A stretch of DNA of 33,962 nucleotides from DATKAB01 sp964542745 (GCA_964542745.1 CAZIVR010000031.1:1-33962); one strand, 5' to 3'; counted from the stretch's first letter, positions 1 to 7,696 are shown. Notes: a model not told the origin generated them from the sequence alone. Translations and numbers: made by a program.

Positions 1-21
1 CACCACGATCCACGGGCGCAT
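1..21 (-). CDS. 5' end of an unidentified divergent gene (partial)
   Basis: An ATG on the minus strand at 21-19 opens a frame that runs off the left edge after seven codons (MRPWIVV). A perfect AAGGAG ribosome binding site lies 7 bases upstream (minus-strand complement of 29-34), which is the main reason to call it. The start Arg followed by hydrophobic residues could be the beginning of a signal peptide or membrane anchor, but seven residues cannot identify a family. It is divergent from rplU and shares the intergenic region 35-222 with it. Confidence 0.5.
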
Positions 22-28
22 GGCGAGG

Positions 29-34
29 CTCCTT
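29..34 (-). promoter_or_regulatory. Shine-Dalgarno AAGGAG of the left-edge gene
   Basis: The minus strand reads AAGGAG here, 7 bases before the ATG at 21-19. It is the best anti-16S match near this edge and decides the partial gene call. Confidence 0.5.
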
Positions 35-103
35 GGGGAAGGGGAGGGAACGGCCGGGCTCGCCCGCGAGCCTAGGGGCCGGGGCCCCCTCGGGCAACCG
101 GGC

Positions 104-133
104 TTGACCGGCCAAACGGCCGCGTGATAGAAA
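104..133 (+). promoter_or_regulatory. Candidate housekeeping promoter for rplU-rpmA
   Basis: TTGACC (104-109) resembles a -35 box and TAGAAA (128-133) a -10 box, 18 bases apart, in the only relatively A/T-rich part of the rplU upstream region. The -35 lies in the 12-mer CCGGGCTTGACC (98-109), which recurs exactly at 1946-1957 ahead of kdsB. The predicted start near 140 would leave an untranslated leader of about 80 bases, long enough for ribosomal-protein feedback, though no such element was recognised. Confidence 0.4.
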
Positions 134-222
134 CTTCCGCTTCGCCTGACTCTCTTGTGCCTGCCCGCGCCCGGGTCGCATCGTCCGCGGGCGGGGACTC
201 GGGCACGCCAACGGAGAACCCG

Positions 223-534
223 ATGTACGCCATCGTCAACGTCAACGGCATCCAGACCCGCATGACCAAGGACGAGATCCTCGAGGTCGCCCATTTCGCG
301 GGGGAGCCGGGGCAGTCCGTCACCTTCGACCAGGTCCTGCTGCTCGCCGACGGCGACAAGATCGCCGTGGGCCAGCCCTACGTGAAGGGCGCGAAGGCCA
401 CGGCGGAAGTGATCGAGCAGTTCCGCGGCCCCAAGCTCAAGATCTTCAAGTTCAAGCGCCGGCGCGAGTATCGCCGCCGCCGCGGCTATCGTTCCGAGCT
501 CACGCGCATCCGCGTGACCGGCATCCAGGCGTAA
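223..534 (+). CDS. rplU: 50S ribosomal protein L21
   Basis: A 103-residue protein, the usual length for bacterial L21, which binds 23S rRNA in the large subunit. The C-terminal half is canonical: an FDQVLLL segment, VGQPYVKGAKATAEV, then the basic FKFKRRREYRRRRGYR tract that contacts rRNA, ending in ITGI-like VTGIQA. The N-terminus reads MYAIVNVNGIQTRM, so the common GGKQ signature is replaced by a form closer to Bacteroidetes-type L21. The frame is open further upstream, but the ATG at 223 is chosen because GGAG (213-216) sits 6 bases before it and the length then matches the family. It is followed by rpmA with a 10-base gap; the rpmA ribosome site overlaps this stop codon. Confidence 0.96.
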   Translation: MYAIVNVNGIQTRMTKDEILEVAHFAGEPGQSVTFDQVLLLADGDKIAVGQPYVKGAKATAEVIEQFRGPKLKIFKFKRRREYRRRRGYRSELTRIRVTGIQA

Positions 535-544
535 GGAGCAGCCC

Positions 545-817
545 ATGGCTCACAAAAAAGGCCAGTCCTCGTCCAAGAACGGGCGCGACTCGAACGCGCA
601 GCGCCTCGGCGTGAAGCGCTTCGGCGGCGAGCACGTTTCGGCGGGCAGCATCCTCGTGCGGCAGCGCGGCACCCGGATCTTCCCGGGCAAGAACGTCGGC
701 CTCGGCGGCGACGACACGCTGTTCGCGATGGCCGACGGCCGCGTGCAGTTCACGCGCTTCGGCCGCGACCGCAAGAAGGTGCACGTCGTTCCGGTCGAGA
801 CTCCCAGCACGAACTGA
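545..817 (+). CDS. rpmA: 50S ribosomal protein L27
   Basis: A 90-residue L27, a 23S rRNA-binding protein whose N-terminal tail reaches the peptidyl transferase centre. The family hallmarks are visible: MAHKKGQSSSKNGRDS, RLGVKRFGGEHV, GSILVRQRGT and the DDTLFAMADGRVQF segment. There is no cleavable Firmicutes-type N-terminal extension. AAGGAG at 533-538 overlaps the rplU stop and lies 6 bases before the ATG, so the two genes are probably translated from one mRNA. The usual downstream partner obgE is absent; malate dehydrogenase follows instead after about 120 bases. Confidence 0.97.
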   Translation: MAHKKGQSSSKNGRDSNAQRLGVKRFGGEHVSAGSILVRQRGTRIFPGKNVGLGGDDTLFAMADGRVQFTRFGRDRKKVHVVPVETPSTN

Positions 818-832
818 GTTTCGAATCGCCCC

Positions 833-867
833 CGGGCCCTCGCGGGCCCGCCCGAGCGTCGCGCTCG
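833..867 (+). terminator. Possible double hairpin after rplU-rpmA
   Basis: Two adjacent inverted repeats: CGGGCCC/GGGCCCG (833-839 and 844-850) and CGAGCG/CGCTCG (853-858 and 862-867). There is no T-tract, so an intrinsic terminator is uncertain; in this GC-rich context short stems arise easily by chance. The rest of 868-936 shows no convincing promoter, only a TTTGAC at 905-910 with no -10 partner. Confidence 0.25.
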
Positions 868-939
868 TCCCGGTCCACCGGCCGTGAAGAGCGCGACGCG
901 TTTGTTTGACGTCGGAAACCATCCACACGGAGGCGCGTG

Positions 940-1878
940 GTGAAGAACAAGGTGGCAGTGATCGGTGCGGGCAACGTGGGCGCGAGCACCGCGCTCTACG
1001 TCGCGGAGCGCGGGCTGGCCGACGTGGTGCTGATCGACCGGCCGGAGATGGAGGGCATGCCGCAGGGGAAGGCACTCGACATGCAGGAGTCGGCGCCGCT
1101 CTGGCACAAGGGCGGCCGCATCGAGGGCGCGACCGACCTGGCCGCGGTGAAGGGCAGCGACGTGGTGGTGATGACCGCGGGCTTCCCGCGCAAGCCGGGC
1201 ATGTCGCGCAGCGACCTGCTCAAGGCCAACGCCGACATCGTGCGCCCGGCGGCCGAGGCCGTGAAGCAGCACGCCCCGAACGCGACCGTGGTGGTGGTCA
1301 CCAACCCGCTCGACGTGATGGCGTGGCTGTTCTGGAAGACCACCGGCTTCCCCAAGCATCGCGTGGTCGGCATGGCCGGCATCCTCGACAGCGCCCGCTT
1401 CCGCGCGTTCCTCGCGATGGAGCTGGGGATATCGGGCGCCGACATCCAGGCGATGGTGCTGGGCGGGCACGGCGACTCGATGGTGCCGATGCCGCGCTTC
1501 ACCACCGCGGGCGGCATCGGGGTGGGCGAGCTGATTCCGGCCGAGCGCCTGCAGCAGATCATCCAGCGGACGCGCGACGGCGGCGCCGAGATCGTGAAGC
1601 TCCTCAAGACCGGCTCGGCCTACTACGCTCCGGCCATGTCGGCGGTCGAGATGGTCGAGGCCATCCTCACCGACCAGAAGCGCCTGGTGCCCTGCTCGGT
1701 GCTGCTCGAGGGCGAGTACGGCCTCCGCGACCTGTTCATCGGCGTGCCCGTGGTGCTGGGCGCGGGCGGCGTCGAGAAGATCGTCGCGCTCAAGCTCACC
1801 GCCGACGAGACCGCCGCGCTCCACAAGAGCGGCAAGGACGTGGCCGACATGATCGCGGAGCTGAGCGTCGCGGTCTGA
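940..1878 (+). CDS. mdh: Malate dehydrogenase (LDH-like class)
   Basis: A 312-residue NAD-dependent malate dehydrogenase converting malate and oxaloacetate in the TCA cycle. The NAD-binding GAGNVG lies at residues 9-14. The mobile loop reads GFPRKPGMSRSDLL; Arg84 (where lactate dehydrogenases carry Gln) and Arg90 mark oxaloacetate/malate specificity. Asp150 and Arg153 in ILDSARF, and the catalytic His177 in GGHGDS, are present. Two tandem GTG codons (937 and 940) compete as start; the second is preferred because GGAGG at 929-933 is 6 bases from it and only 3 from the first. A strong terminator hairpin follows at 1937-1977. No sign of truncation. Confidence 0.95.
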   Translation: MKNKVAVIGAGNVGASTALYVAERGLADVVLIDRPEMEGMPQGKALDMQESAPLWHKGGRIEGATDLAAVKGSDVVVMTAGFPRKPGMSRSDLLKANADIVRPAAEAVKQHAPNATVVVVTNPLDVMAWLFWKTTGFPKHRVVGMAGILDSARFRAFLAMELGISGADIQAMVLGGHGDSMVPMPRFTTAGGIGVGELIPAERLQQIIQRTRDGGAEIVKLLKTGSAYYAPAMSAVEMVEAILTDQKRLVPCSVLLEGEYGLRDLFIGVPVVLGAGGVEKIVALKLTADETAALHKSGKDVADMIAELSVAV

Positions 1879-1936
1879 CCCCGTTCCCGCGCGGCCGGCC
1901 TCCGCACGGCCGGGCCGCCGCGGGTCTTCCGGCGCA

Positions 1937-1977
1937 CGCGCCGCCCCGGGCTTGACCCCGGGGCGGCGCGCCGTTTT
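1937..1977 (+). terminator. Intrinsic terminator after mdh
   Basis: A 14-bp perfect stem (CGCGCCGCCCCGGG at 1937-1950 pairing with 1957-1970) closes a 6-base CTTGAC loop and is followed by CCGTTTT. The same bases carry the candidate kdsB promoter, so terminator and promoter overlap. Confidence 0.75.
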
Positions 1978-1980
1978 GAT
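1952..1980 (+). promoter_or_regulatory. Candidate kdsB promoter inside the mdh terminator
   Basis: TTGACC (1952-1957) in the terminator loop and TTTGAT (1975-1980) in its T-tract are 17 bases apart. Transcription from here would start about at the kdsB GTG (1987), making a leaderless message, which agrees with the lack of any Shine-Dalgarno sequence before kdsB. Confidence 0.4.
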
Positions 1981-1986
1981 GCCGCC

Positions 1987-2721
1987 GTGAGCGACCGCGT
2001 CCTGGCCGTGATCCCCGCGCGCTTCGGCGCGCAGCGCTTCCCCGGCAAGCCCCTCGCGACGCTGTGGGGGAAGCCGATGGTCCGGCACGTGTGGGAGCGG
2101 GCCCGGGCCGCCGCCGGCCTCGACCGCCTGGTGCTGGCGACCGACGACGATCGGATCGCCGCGGCCGCGCGCGCCTTCGGCGCCGAGGTGGCGATGACGT
2201 CCCCCGACTGCGCGAGCGGCACCGACCGGGTGGCCGAGGTGGCGCGCGGGCTTCCCGGTTTCGGGATCGTGCTCAACATCCAGGGCGACGAGCCGGAACT
2301 CGAGACCGCGGCCCTGTCGCGGCTCGCCGCGGCGATGCGCGACGACCCCTCGGTCCGCATGGGAACGATCGCGCACCACGAACCCGACCCCGCCGCGCTC
2401 GCGAGCGAGCACGTGGTCAAGGTGGCGGTGGACGGGGAGGGCTTCGCGGTCTCGTTCACGCGCCGGCCGCCGCCCGAGGGCGCGCCGGCCGGCGCGCGCC
2501 CGCTCCGTCACGCGGGCGTGTACGCCTTCCGGCGCGACTTCCTGCTCGAATTCGCCGCCTGGCCGCCGGGCGAGCTCGAGCGGCGCGAGCGCCTGGAACA
2601 GCTGCGCGCCGTGGAGCGCGGGGTGCGGATCCGGGTCGTGGTGGGCGAGCGCGGGTTCTCGGGCGTGGACACCCCCGAGCAGCTCGCGGCGCTCGAGGCG
2701 CGGGGGCCGCGCCCGGCCTGA
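1987..2721 (+). CDS. kdsB: 3-deoxy-manno-octulosonate cytidylyltransferase (CMP-Kdo synthetase)
   Basis: A 244-residue cytoplasmic enzyme that activates Kdo with CTP to CMP-Kdo for LPS inner core assembly. Family motifs run in order: PARFGAQRFPGKPL (nucleotide-binding loop), ATDDDRI, SPDCASGTDRVAE, NIQGDEPE (metal and CTP binding), RHAGVYAFRRDFL, ERRERLEQLRA and GVDTPEQL near the end. Length is normal. The GTG at 1987 is the only start that keeps the N-terminal VIPARF strand; it has no Shine-Dalgarno, fitting a leaderless message from the promoter at 1952-1980. A tiny ATG-CCG-CCG-TGA frame ends on this GTG. Its partner kds genes lie about 7 kb downstream. Confidence 0.95.
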   Translation: MSDRVLAVIPARFGAQRFPGKPLATLWGKPMVRHVWERARAAAGLDRLVLATDDDRIAAAARAFGAEVAMTSPDCASGTDRVAEVARGLPGFGIVLNIQGDEPELETAALSRLAAAMRDDPSVRMGTIAHHEPDPAALASEHVVKVAVDGEGFAVSFTRRPPPEGAPAGARPLRHAGVYAFRRDFLLEFAAWPPGELERRERLEQLRAVERGVRIRVVVGERGFSGVDTPEQLAALEARGPRPA

Positions 2722-2794
2722 GTTGCCGCGGTGCGGCCGCTCCTCCAGACTCGCCGCGGGGGCCGGCCGACCTCGGCCCCCTGGATCGGATCCC

Positions 2795-5155
2795 GTGTCC
2801 GGAGGTGCCGCCATCGAGGGACGCCGCCTGTCCCACTACCGCCTGGTCCACAAGCTCGGGGAGGGCGGCATGGGCGCCGTGTACCGGGCCGAGGACGTGC
2901 GGCTCGGAAGAGCCGTGGCGATCAAGCTGCTGCCCGCGGGCCGTGCGGACGATCCCACCACGCGGGCGCGCTTCCTCGAGGAGGCGCGCGCCGTGGCCAC
3001 GCTCGAGCACCCCCACATCTGCCTGCTCTACGAACTGGGGGAGGAGGGCGGCCAGCCGTTCCTGGCCATGCAGCTCGTGGAAGGGGGAACGCTGCGCGAC
3101 GCGCTGTCGGACGGGCCGCTGCCGGTGGCGCGCGCCCGCGAGGTCGTGCGGGCCGTGGCCTCGGCGCTCGCGGCGGCCCACGCGCGCGGCATCGTCCACC
3201 GCGACGTGAAGTGCGAGAACGTGCTGCTCGGCCGCGACGGCGCGATCAAGCTCGCGGACTTCGGCCTCGCCCGTCTCCAGCACGGGGCACGCCTCACCTC
3301 GGCGAGCGGCGTGGTCGGCACGCCCGCGTGCCTGGCCCCGGAACAGATCCTCGGCCAGGAGGCCTCGCCCGCCACCGATCAGTTCGCGCTCGCGCTCGCG
3401 GCCTACGAGGCCCTGACCGGGACCGCGCCGTTCCGGGGCGACTCGCTGGCGGCGCGGCTCCACTCGCTCATGAACGAATCACCCGCCCCGCCTTCGAGCC
3501 TTCGCCCCGGGCTCGATCCGGAATGGGACGCGGCGCTGTTACGGGCGCTCGCGCGGCGGCCCGAGGATCGCTTCGAGACGGTGGAGGCGTTCGCGCGCGC
3601 GCTGGGGGGCGCGGCCGGAGGGTTCCCGCCCGCGGCCGCCGCCCCGGGGCCCGGCCGCGCGGGGGACGGCGCGAAAAGCCCGGCGGCGACGCTGGCCGTG
3701 CTTCCCTTCGCCAATCTCTCGGGCGAGCCGTCGCGGGACTACTTCTCGGCCGGGATCACCGAAGACCTGGTCACCGACCTCGCCCGGCTGCCGGGACTGC
3801 GCGTGGCGTCCCCGCACGCGGTGGCGCGCGTGGCGGCGGATCGCCGCGAGATCCCCGCGCTGGCGCGCGAGCTGGGCGTGGCCTCGGTGCTGGAGGGCGA
3901 CGTGCGCTGGGCCGGGGAGCGGGTGAGGATCACGGCGCGGCTGCTGGACGGCGCCGACGGCTCGCCGCGCTGGGCCGAGCGCTACGACCGCACCCTCGAC
4001 GACGTGTTCGCCGTGCAGGACGACATCGCGCGGGCGATCGCGGCGGCGCTGCGCACGGCGCTGAGCCCGACGCTCGCCGCGGAGATGCGGCGGGTGCGCC
4101 CGAACGAGGCCGGGGCCTACGACCTCTACCTGCGCGGCCGCGAGCTGTACCGCCGCTACACGCCCGCCGAGAACGCCGAAGCGCTGCGCTGCTTCGAGCG
4201 CGCGGTGCAGCTCGACGCCGGCTACGCGCTCGCGTGGGCCGGAATCGCCGACTGCTGCGCGCAGGTCTGCGACAAGCGCTGGGATCCCGATCCGGCGTGG
4301 GCGACGCGCGGGTTCGCGGCGGCGCGGCGGGCGATCGAGCTCGATCCCGGGCTGGCCGAGGCCTACAAGGCCGAGGCGCTGCTGTGGCAGACGCGCCGCG
4401 ACCGCGAGCGCGCGGTGGCCTCGCTGCGGAAGGCCCTGGAGGCCGACCCCCGCTCGATCCCCGCGCTCATCAACCTGTCGCGCGAGCACCTCTTCGCCGG
4501 CGACCTCGCGGCCGCCGAGCGCGCGCTGCGGCGCGCCGTGGCCGTGGACACGGCCTACGCCTTCAGCCACCTGATCCTGGCGATGGTGCTGCTCTACACG
4601 CGCCGGTACGCGGAGGCGCTGGGCACGATGGACGCCGCCCTCCAGGAGGGCCGCAGCGGATTCTTCGTGGAGTACGCCTACCCGATGCGGGCCCACGCCC
4701 TGGCGCTGCTCGGCCGGTTCGCCGCCGCGCGCGAGGAACTCGCGCTCGGCCTCGCCGCGGGGGTCACCTCCGCGATGCACGCCGCCGCCCTCGCGCTGGT
4801 CGCGGCGCTGGAGGGGGATGCCGGCGCGGCCCGCGCGGCACTGGGAACCGTCGCGGCGTCGCCGCCCGCGGAGCCCTACGGCCGCGAGCTCGCGGCGGGC
4901 GGCGCCGCCGCGCTCGCCGACGCGCCCGCGGCGGTGGCGTGGCTCCGCTCCGCCGAGACGCTCGACGACCGCCATCCCGCGTCGTGGCGGCTGCGCCCCG
5001 AGTTCGACGCCGTCCGGGACGACCCGGAGTTCGCGCGCTTCCTGGCGGGGCGCGGGACGCGGCTCGTGTGGCCCGCCGAGGCGCCGCCGCTCACGGAGGC
5101 CGAGCGCGCGCGATTCGACGCGGTGGACATCGCGAGCGGCCGGGCGCCCGCGTGA
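2795..5155 (+). CDS. Ser/Thr protein kinase with TolB-like (FlgO-type) and TPR domains
   Basis: A roughly 786-residue signalling protein. Residues about 15-275 form a complete Hanks-type kinase: glycine loop GEGGMG (22-27), Lys44 in VAIK, catalytic HRD (Asp137), DFG (Asp155) and a LAPEQ motif. A Pro/Ala/Gly linker follows, then a TolB-like/FlgO-type domain (starting TLAVLPFANLSG, about 299-430), as in adenylate cyclase/kinase regulators, then several TPR-like repeats to the C-terminus. No hydrophobic transmembrane segment separates kinase from sensor, unlike many relatives, so it is probably soluble. The start is uncertain: TTG 2723 and GTG 2795 are possible; GTG 2795 is chosen for proximity to the kinase fold, with only a weak upstream purine run. 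A good GGAGG (2801-2805) sits before an in-frame ATC. Substrate unknown. Confidence 0.88.
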   Translation: MSGGAAIEGRRLSHYRLVHKLGEGGMGAVYRAEDVRLGRAVAIKLLPAGRADDPTTRARFLEEARAVATLEHPHICLLYELGEEGGQPFLAMQLVEGGTLRDALSDGPLPVARAREVVRAVASALAAAHARGIVHRDVKCENVLLGRDGAIKLADFGLARLQHGARLTSASGVVGTPACLAPEQILGQEASPATDQFALALAAYEALTGTAPFRGDSLAARLHSLMNESPAPPSSLRPGLDPEWDAALLRALARRPEDRFETVEAFARALGGAAGGFPPAAAAPGPGRAGDGAKSPAATLAVLPFANLSGEPSRDYFSAGITEDLVTDLARLPGLRVASPHAVARVAADRREIPALARELGVASVLEGDVRWAGERVRITARLLDGADGSPRWAERYDRTLDDVFAVQDDIARAIAAALRTALSPTLAAEMRRVRPNEAGAYDLYLRGRELYRRYTPAENAEALRCFERAVQLDAGYALAWAGIADCCAQVCDKRWDPDPAWATRGFAAARRAIELDPGLAEAYKAEALLWQTRRDRERAVASLRKALEADPRSIPALINLSREHLFAGDLAAAERALRRAVAVDTAYAFSHLILAMVLLYTRRYAEALGTMDAALQEGRSGFFVEYAYPMRAHALALLGRFAAAREELALGLAAGVTSAMHAAALALVAALEGDAGAARAALGTVAASPPAEPYGRELAAGGAAALADAPAAVAWLRSAETLDDRHPASWRLRPEFDAVRDDPEFARFLAGRGTRLVWPAEAPPLTEAERARFDAVDIASGRAPA

Positions 5156-5189
5156 GCCCCCGATCCGGGAAGCCCGCGCGACGGGCCGG

Positions 5190-5216
5190 GCGCGGGCGCC
5201 CGAATCACGCCCGCGC
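5190..5216. terminator. Possible bidirectional hairpin between convergent genes
   Basis: GCGCGGGCG (5190-5198) pairs with CGCCCGCGC (5208-5216) around a 9-base loop, between the stop of the plus-strand kinase and the stop of the minus-strand exported protein. Position is right for a shared terminator, but neither side has a T-tract. Confidence 0.35.
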
Positions 5217-5226
5217 TCCGCGCGTG

Positions 5227-5814
5227 CTAGCGCTTCGCGGCCGCGACGGCGCGCCGGCGCACGATCGCCAGGCCCGCCAGGCCGAGGAACGCGGCCAGCG
5301 TTCCCAGGCCACGCGGGTCGAGCCCCGGGCCCGCGGGCCACGGCTCGCAGTTCGCCGGGTCCACGTCGAGGTAGCCGTTGTCCCGCCACACCCCCGAGCC
5401 GCACTCCACGAGCGAGTCGGGCGACTCGAACCGCACGATCACGGACTCGCCCGGGTCCAGGCACTCGCTCGGGAACGTGATGAGCAGGCTGTCCCCGGAG
5501 GTCTGCACCACCGGCGCGCCGCACCCGGGGGCGTTGCGGAAGACGTACGCGTTGGTGACGGCATGCAGCACCGGCCCCGGCTTGACGAGGCTCGCGGACT
5601 GGGTGACCACGCCGGCGTAGCGGCGCGCGCCGCCGGGGCCGAGCGTGCCGGGCCCCCCGCGCTCGCGGACCATCGCTTCGCCGGGGCTGACGCTCGGCCG
5701 GGAAAGCTGGAGGGTGCGGGTGATGGGGAGGGCCAGCGCGGGCGTGAACGCGGCTCCGAAAGCGATCCCCACGGCAAGTCCCAACGCCCCGAACGAGAAG
5801 CACTTGATGCGCAT
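5227..5814 (-). CDS. Exported protein with PEP-CTERM-like C-terminal anchor
   Basis: A 195-residue protein of unknown function. Residues 1-28 look like a signal peptide (basic MRIK, hydrophobic core, ALA cleavage site). The mature part holds four cysteines (in APGCGA, SECLD, VECGS and ANCEP), probably two disulfides. The C-terminus is LGTLAAFLGLAGLAIVRRR plus a short basic tail, the membrane segment and Arg cluster seen in PEP-CTERM/exosortase substrates, but the Pro-Glu-Pro itself is replaced by a DPRG stretch. The start ATG at 5814 is preceded by GGAG 8 bases upstream; a longer open frame upstream is a shadow of the opposite strand. A good promoter lies at 5930-5957. Divergent from the glycosyltransferase at 6004. 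Confidence 0.8.
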   Translation of the reverse strand: MRIKCFSFGALGLAVGIAFGAAFTPALALPITRTLQLSRPSVSPGEAMVRERGGPGTLGPGGARRYAGVVTQSASLVKPGPVLHAVTNAYVFRNAPGCGAPVVQTSGDSLLITFPSECLDPGESVIVRFESPDSLVECGSGVWRDNGYLDVDPANCEPWPAGPGLDPRGLGTLAAFLGLAGLAIVRRRAVAAAKR

Positions 5815-5929
5815 GACTGACTCTCCGCCTGAAGTGTGGTCGCGCCGGGCCGGCGCGTGCCGTCGGGTGCCGGTCCGGACGCGGACGGAAGGCCTCGCTC
5901 GCCGATTCGGGGGGGGCGGCACCGCTTCC

Positions 5930-5957
5930 ATGCTACTCCCGGCCCCGCCAAATTCAA
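5930..5957 (-). promoter_or_regulatory. Candidate promoter for the exported protein
   Basis: On the minus strand, TTGAAT (complement of 5952-5957) and TAGCAT (complement of 5930-5935) are 16 bases apart. This is one of the few A/T-richer spots between the divergent genes. The predicted start near 5923 gives a leader of about 108 bases. No matching promoter was seen for the plus-strand gene at 6004. Confidence 0.45.
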
Positions 5958-6003
5958 CGACTCTCTTCGAACGGCGAAGCCTCCGGGCGGACCCGGCCGG
6001 GCC

Positions 6004-7659
6004 ATGAGGAGCGCCTCCGGGGGCGCCCGCCGCCGAACCGGGCGCGGGCCGGACCCCGCCACCGGGGCCGGCCGCGGGGATGCGGGAGGGTCTCCGGCCC
6101 TTCCGGCCCTGCGCGCCGCGTGGCCCGCGCTGGTGCTGGCGTGCGCGGCGCTGCTGCCGTTCCTCGGCAAGGCCCACACCGTGGACGACGTGACCTTCCT
6201 CTCCATGGCGGAGCACGCGCTCCGCGATCCGCTCCATCCCACCGCCTTCGAGATGGTGGCCGACGGCGAGCGCCTCCGGCTCTCGTCGCGGCTGGTGACC
6301 GGTCCGGTCATGGCGTGGCTCCTCGCGCCCGCCGCGGCCGCCGGCGGCGCGGAGTGGCTGGCGCACCTGGTCCAGCTCGCCTTCCTCGCCGCCGCGATCC
6401 TCGCCACGTCCGCGACGGCGCGGCGTCTCGGCCTCACCGACGGCGCCGCGCGCCTCGCCGCGCTGCTCGTGGCGGCGAGCCCGGCGGTGCTGCCCATGGC
6501 GGCCACCGCGATGGCCGACGTGCCCGCGATGGCGTTGGGGGCCGCGGCGCTCGAGCGCACCCTCGCGTTCCGCGCCGGCGGGCGGCGGCGCGACGCCGCG
6601 CTCGCCGCGCTGCTGCTCGCGCTCGCCGCGCTCACCCGCACCCAACTGGTCCTGATGGTTCCGGTCGCGGCGCTGCTGCTGCGCTCGCGCCCGCGCGCCG
6701 CCCTCGCGCTCGCGCTCGCCGCGGCGGCCGCCGTGGGACTCGGGGCGCGCCTCACCGCGGATCCGCAGGCGGCGGCGCCCGCGGGCGGTTTCCTCGGCCC
6801 CGCGCTCGCGCGATTCGACGCGGCCCGCCTTCCCGCCAACGTCGCGGCCTTCGCCGCGCACCTCGTCACGGTCGTGCCGCTCGGACTGGCGTGGCTGCTC
6901 GCGGGACCGGCCGCGGCGGCGCGCTCGCCGTGGACGTGGGTCGCGCTCGCGGCGGCGGCCGCACTCGGCGCCGCCACCGGTTACGGTCCCGCGTGGCTCG
7001 CGATCCCGGTGATGGGGCTCGGCCTCGCGTCCCTCGCGGGGGTCCTGGGCGGCGCCGCGCGCGGGCGCGATCCCGACGCGGCGGCGCTGGCGCTCGCGGT
7101 GCTCGCGCCGCTCGCCGCGGCCGGCTACGACCACCTTCCCGCCAAGTTCATGGCCGCGGCCGCGCCCGCGGCGGCGCTGCTCGCGGCGCGGGCGCTGGAC
7201 GGCGCCGCGGCGCGCGTCGCGGGCGGCGTGCTGGTCGCGGCGGGGCTGGCGATGAGCCTGCTCATCGTCCACGCCGACGCCCAGCTCTCAAACGCCGGGC
7301 GCCTCGCGGCGCGCGAGCAGGTGGCCCCGCGGGTCGCCGACGGGGAGCGCGTCTGGGCGCTCGGCAACTGGGGGTTCCAGTGGTACGCGAGCCGCGCCGG
7401 CGCCACGACGCTCGCGCACCAGCCGCCCCACCCGCGCCCCGGCGACCTCGTGGTGACGAGCGGGGGCACGCGCTGGGGCGATCCGCGCGAGGCCTTCCCG
7501 CCCGCGGACCGGCTGGAAGTCGTCGTCACCCGCTCGACGCTGGGCCGGGTCGTGAGCGGCGAGGACGGGGCGGGGTACTGGTCGAACGCCTGGGGACCGT
7601 GGCCGTGGACCCCGCGCAACGGGCCGGTCGAGATCGTCACCGTGTGGCGGGTGCGCTGA
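6004..7659 (+). CDS. GT39/ArnT-type polyprenyl-phosphate-sugar glycosyltransferase, membrane
   Basis: A 551-residue, very Ala/Leu-rich polytopic membrane protein. After a basic cytoplasmic N-terminus (about 40 residues) and a first membrane helix comes TVDDVTFLSMAEHAL; the Asp-Asp pair just after helix 1 on the outer face is the catalytic hallmark of GT-C enzymes of the PMT/ArnT group, which move a sugar from a lipid-phosphate donor to protein or glycolipid. About ten more helices follow, then a soluble C-terminal part with WALGNWGFQWY. The ATG at 6004 is chosen because it leaves a normal N-terminus, but it has no Shine-Dalgarno; a 25-codon frame (5930-6007) ends on this ATG. Acceptor and donor are unknown; the divergent exported protein is one conceivable target. 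Confidence 0.75.
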   Translation: MRSASGGARRRTGRGPDPATGAGRGDAGGSPALPALRAAWPALVLACAALLPFLGKAHTVDDVTFLSMAEHALRDPLHPTAFEMVADGERLRLSSRLVTGPVMAWLLAPAAAAGGAEWLAHLVQLAFLAAAILATSATARRLGLTDGAARLAALLVAASPAVLPMAATAMADVPAMALGAAALERTLAFRAGGRRRDAALAALLLALAALTRTQLVLMVPVAALLLRSRPRAALALALAAAAAVGLGARLTADPQAAAPAGGFLGPALARFDAARLPANVAAFAAHLVTVVPLGLAWLLAGPAAAARSPWTWVALAAAAALGAATGYGPAWLAIPVMGLGLASLAGVLGGAARGRDPDAAALALAVLAPLAAAGYDHLPAKFMAAAAPAAALLAARALDGAAARVAGGVLVAAGLAMSLLIVHADAQLSNAGRLAAREQVAPRVADGERVWALGNWGFQWYASRAGATTLAHQPPHPRPGDLVVTSGGTRWGDPREAFPPADRLEVVVTRSTLGRVVSGEDGAGYWSNAWGPWPWTPRNGPVEIVTVWRVR

Positions 7660-7696
7660 GTCCCGCGGGACCCCTCGCCCCCGACGGGAGCCCGGC

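Noticed and set aside
550..2814. Long open frames on the opposite strand (for example 550-2814, 3539-5803, 19654-22812)
   Set aside because: They are antisense shadows of GC-rich genes, full of Arg, Ala, His and Gly, without family motifs or ribosome sites.
2813..2815. ATC as the true start of the kinase
   Set aside because: The GGAGG spacing is attractive, but ATC initiation is very rare and GTG 2795 is available in frame.
5645..6007. 120-codon plus-strand frame overlapping the exported protein
   Set aside because: It is antisense to a gene with a signal peptide and promoter; only its last 25 codons are mentioned as a possible leader frame.
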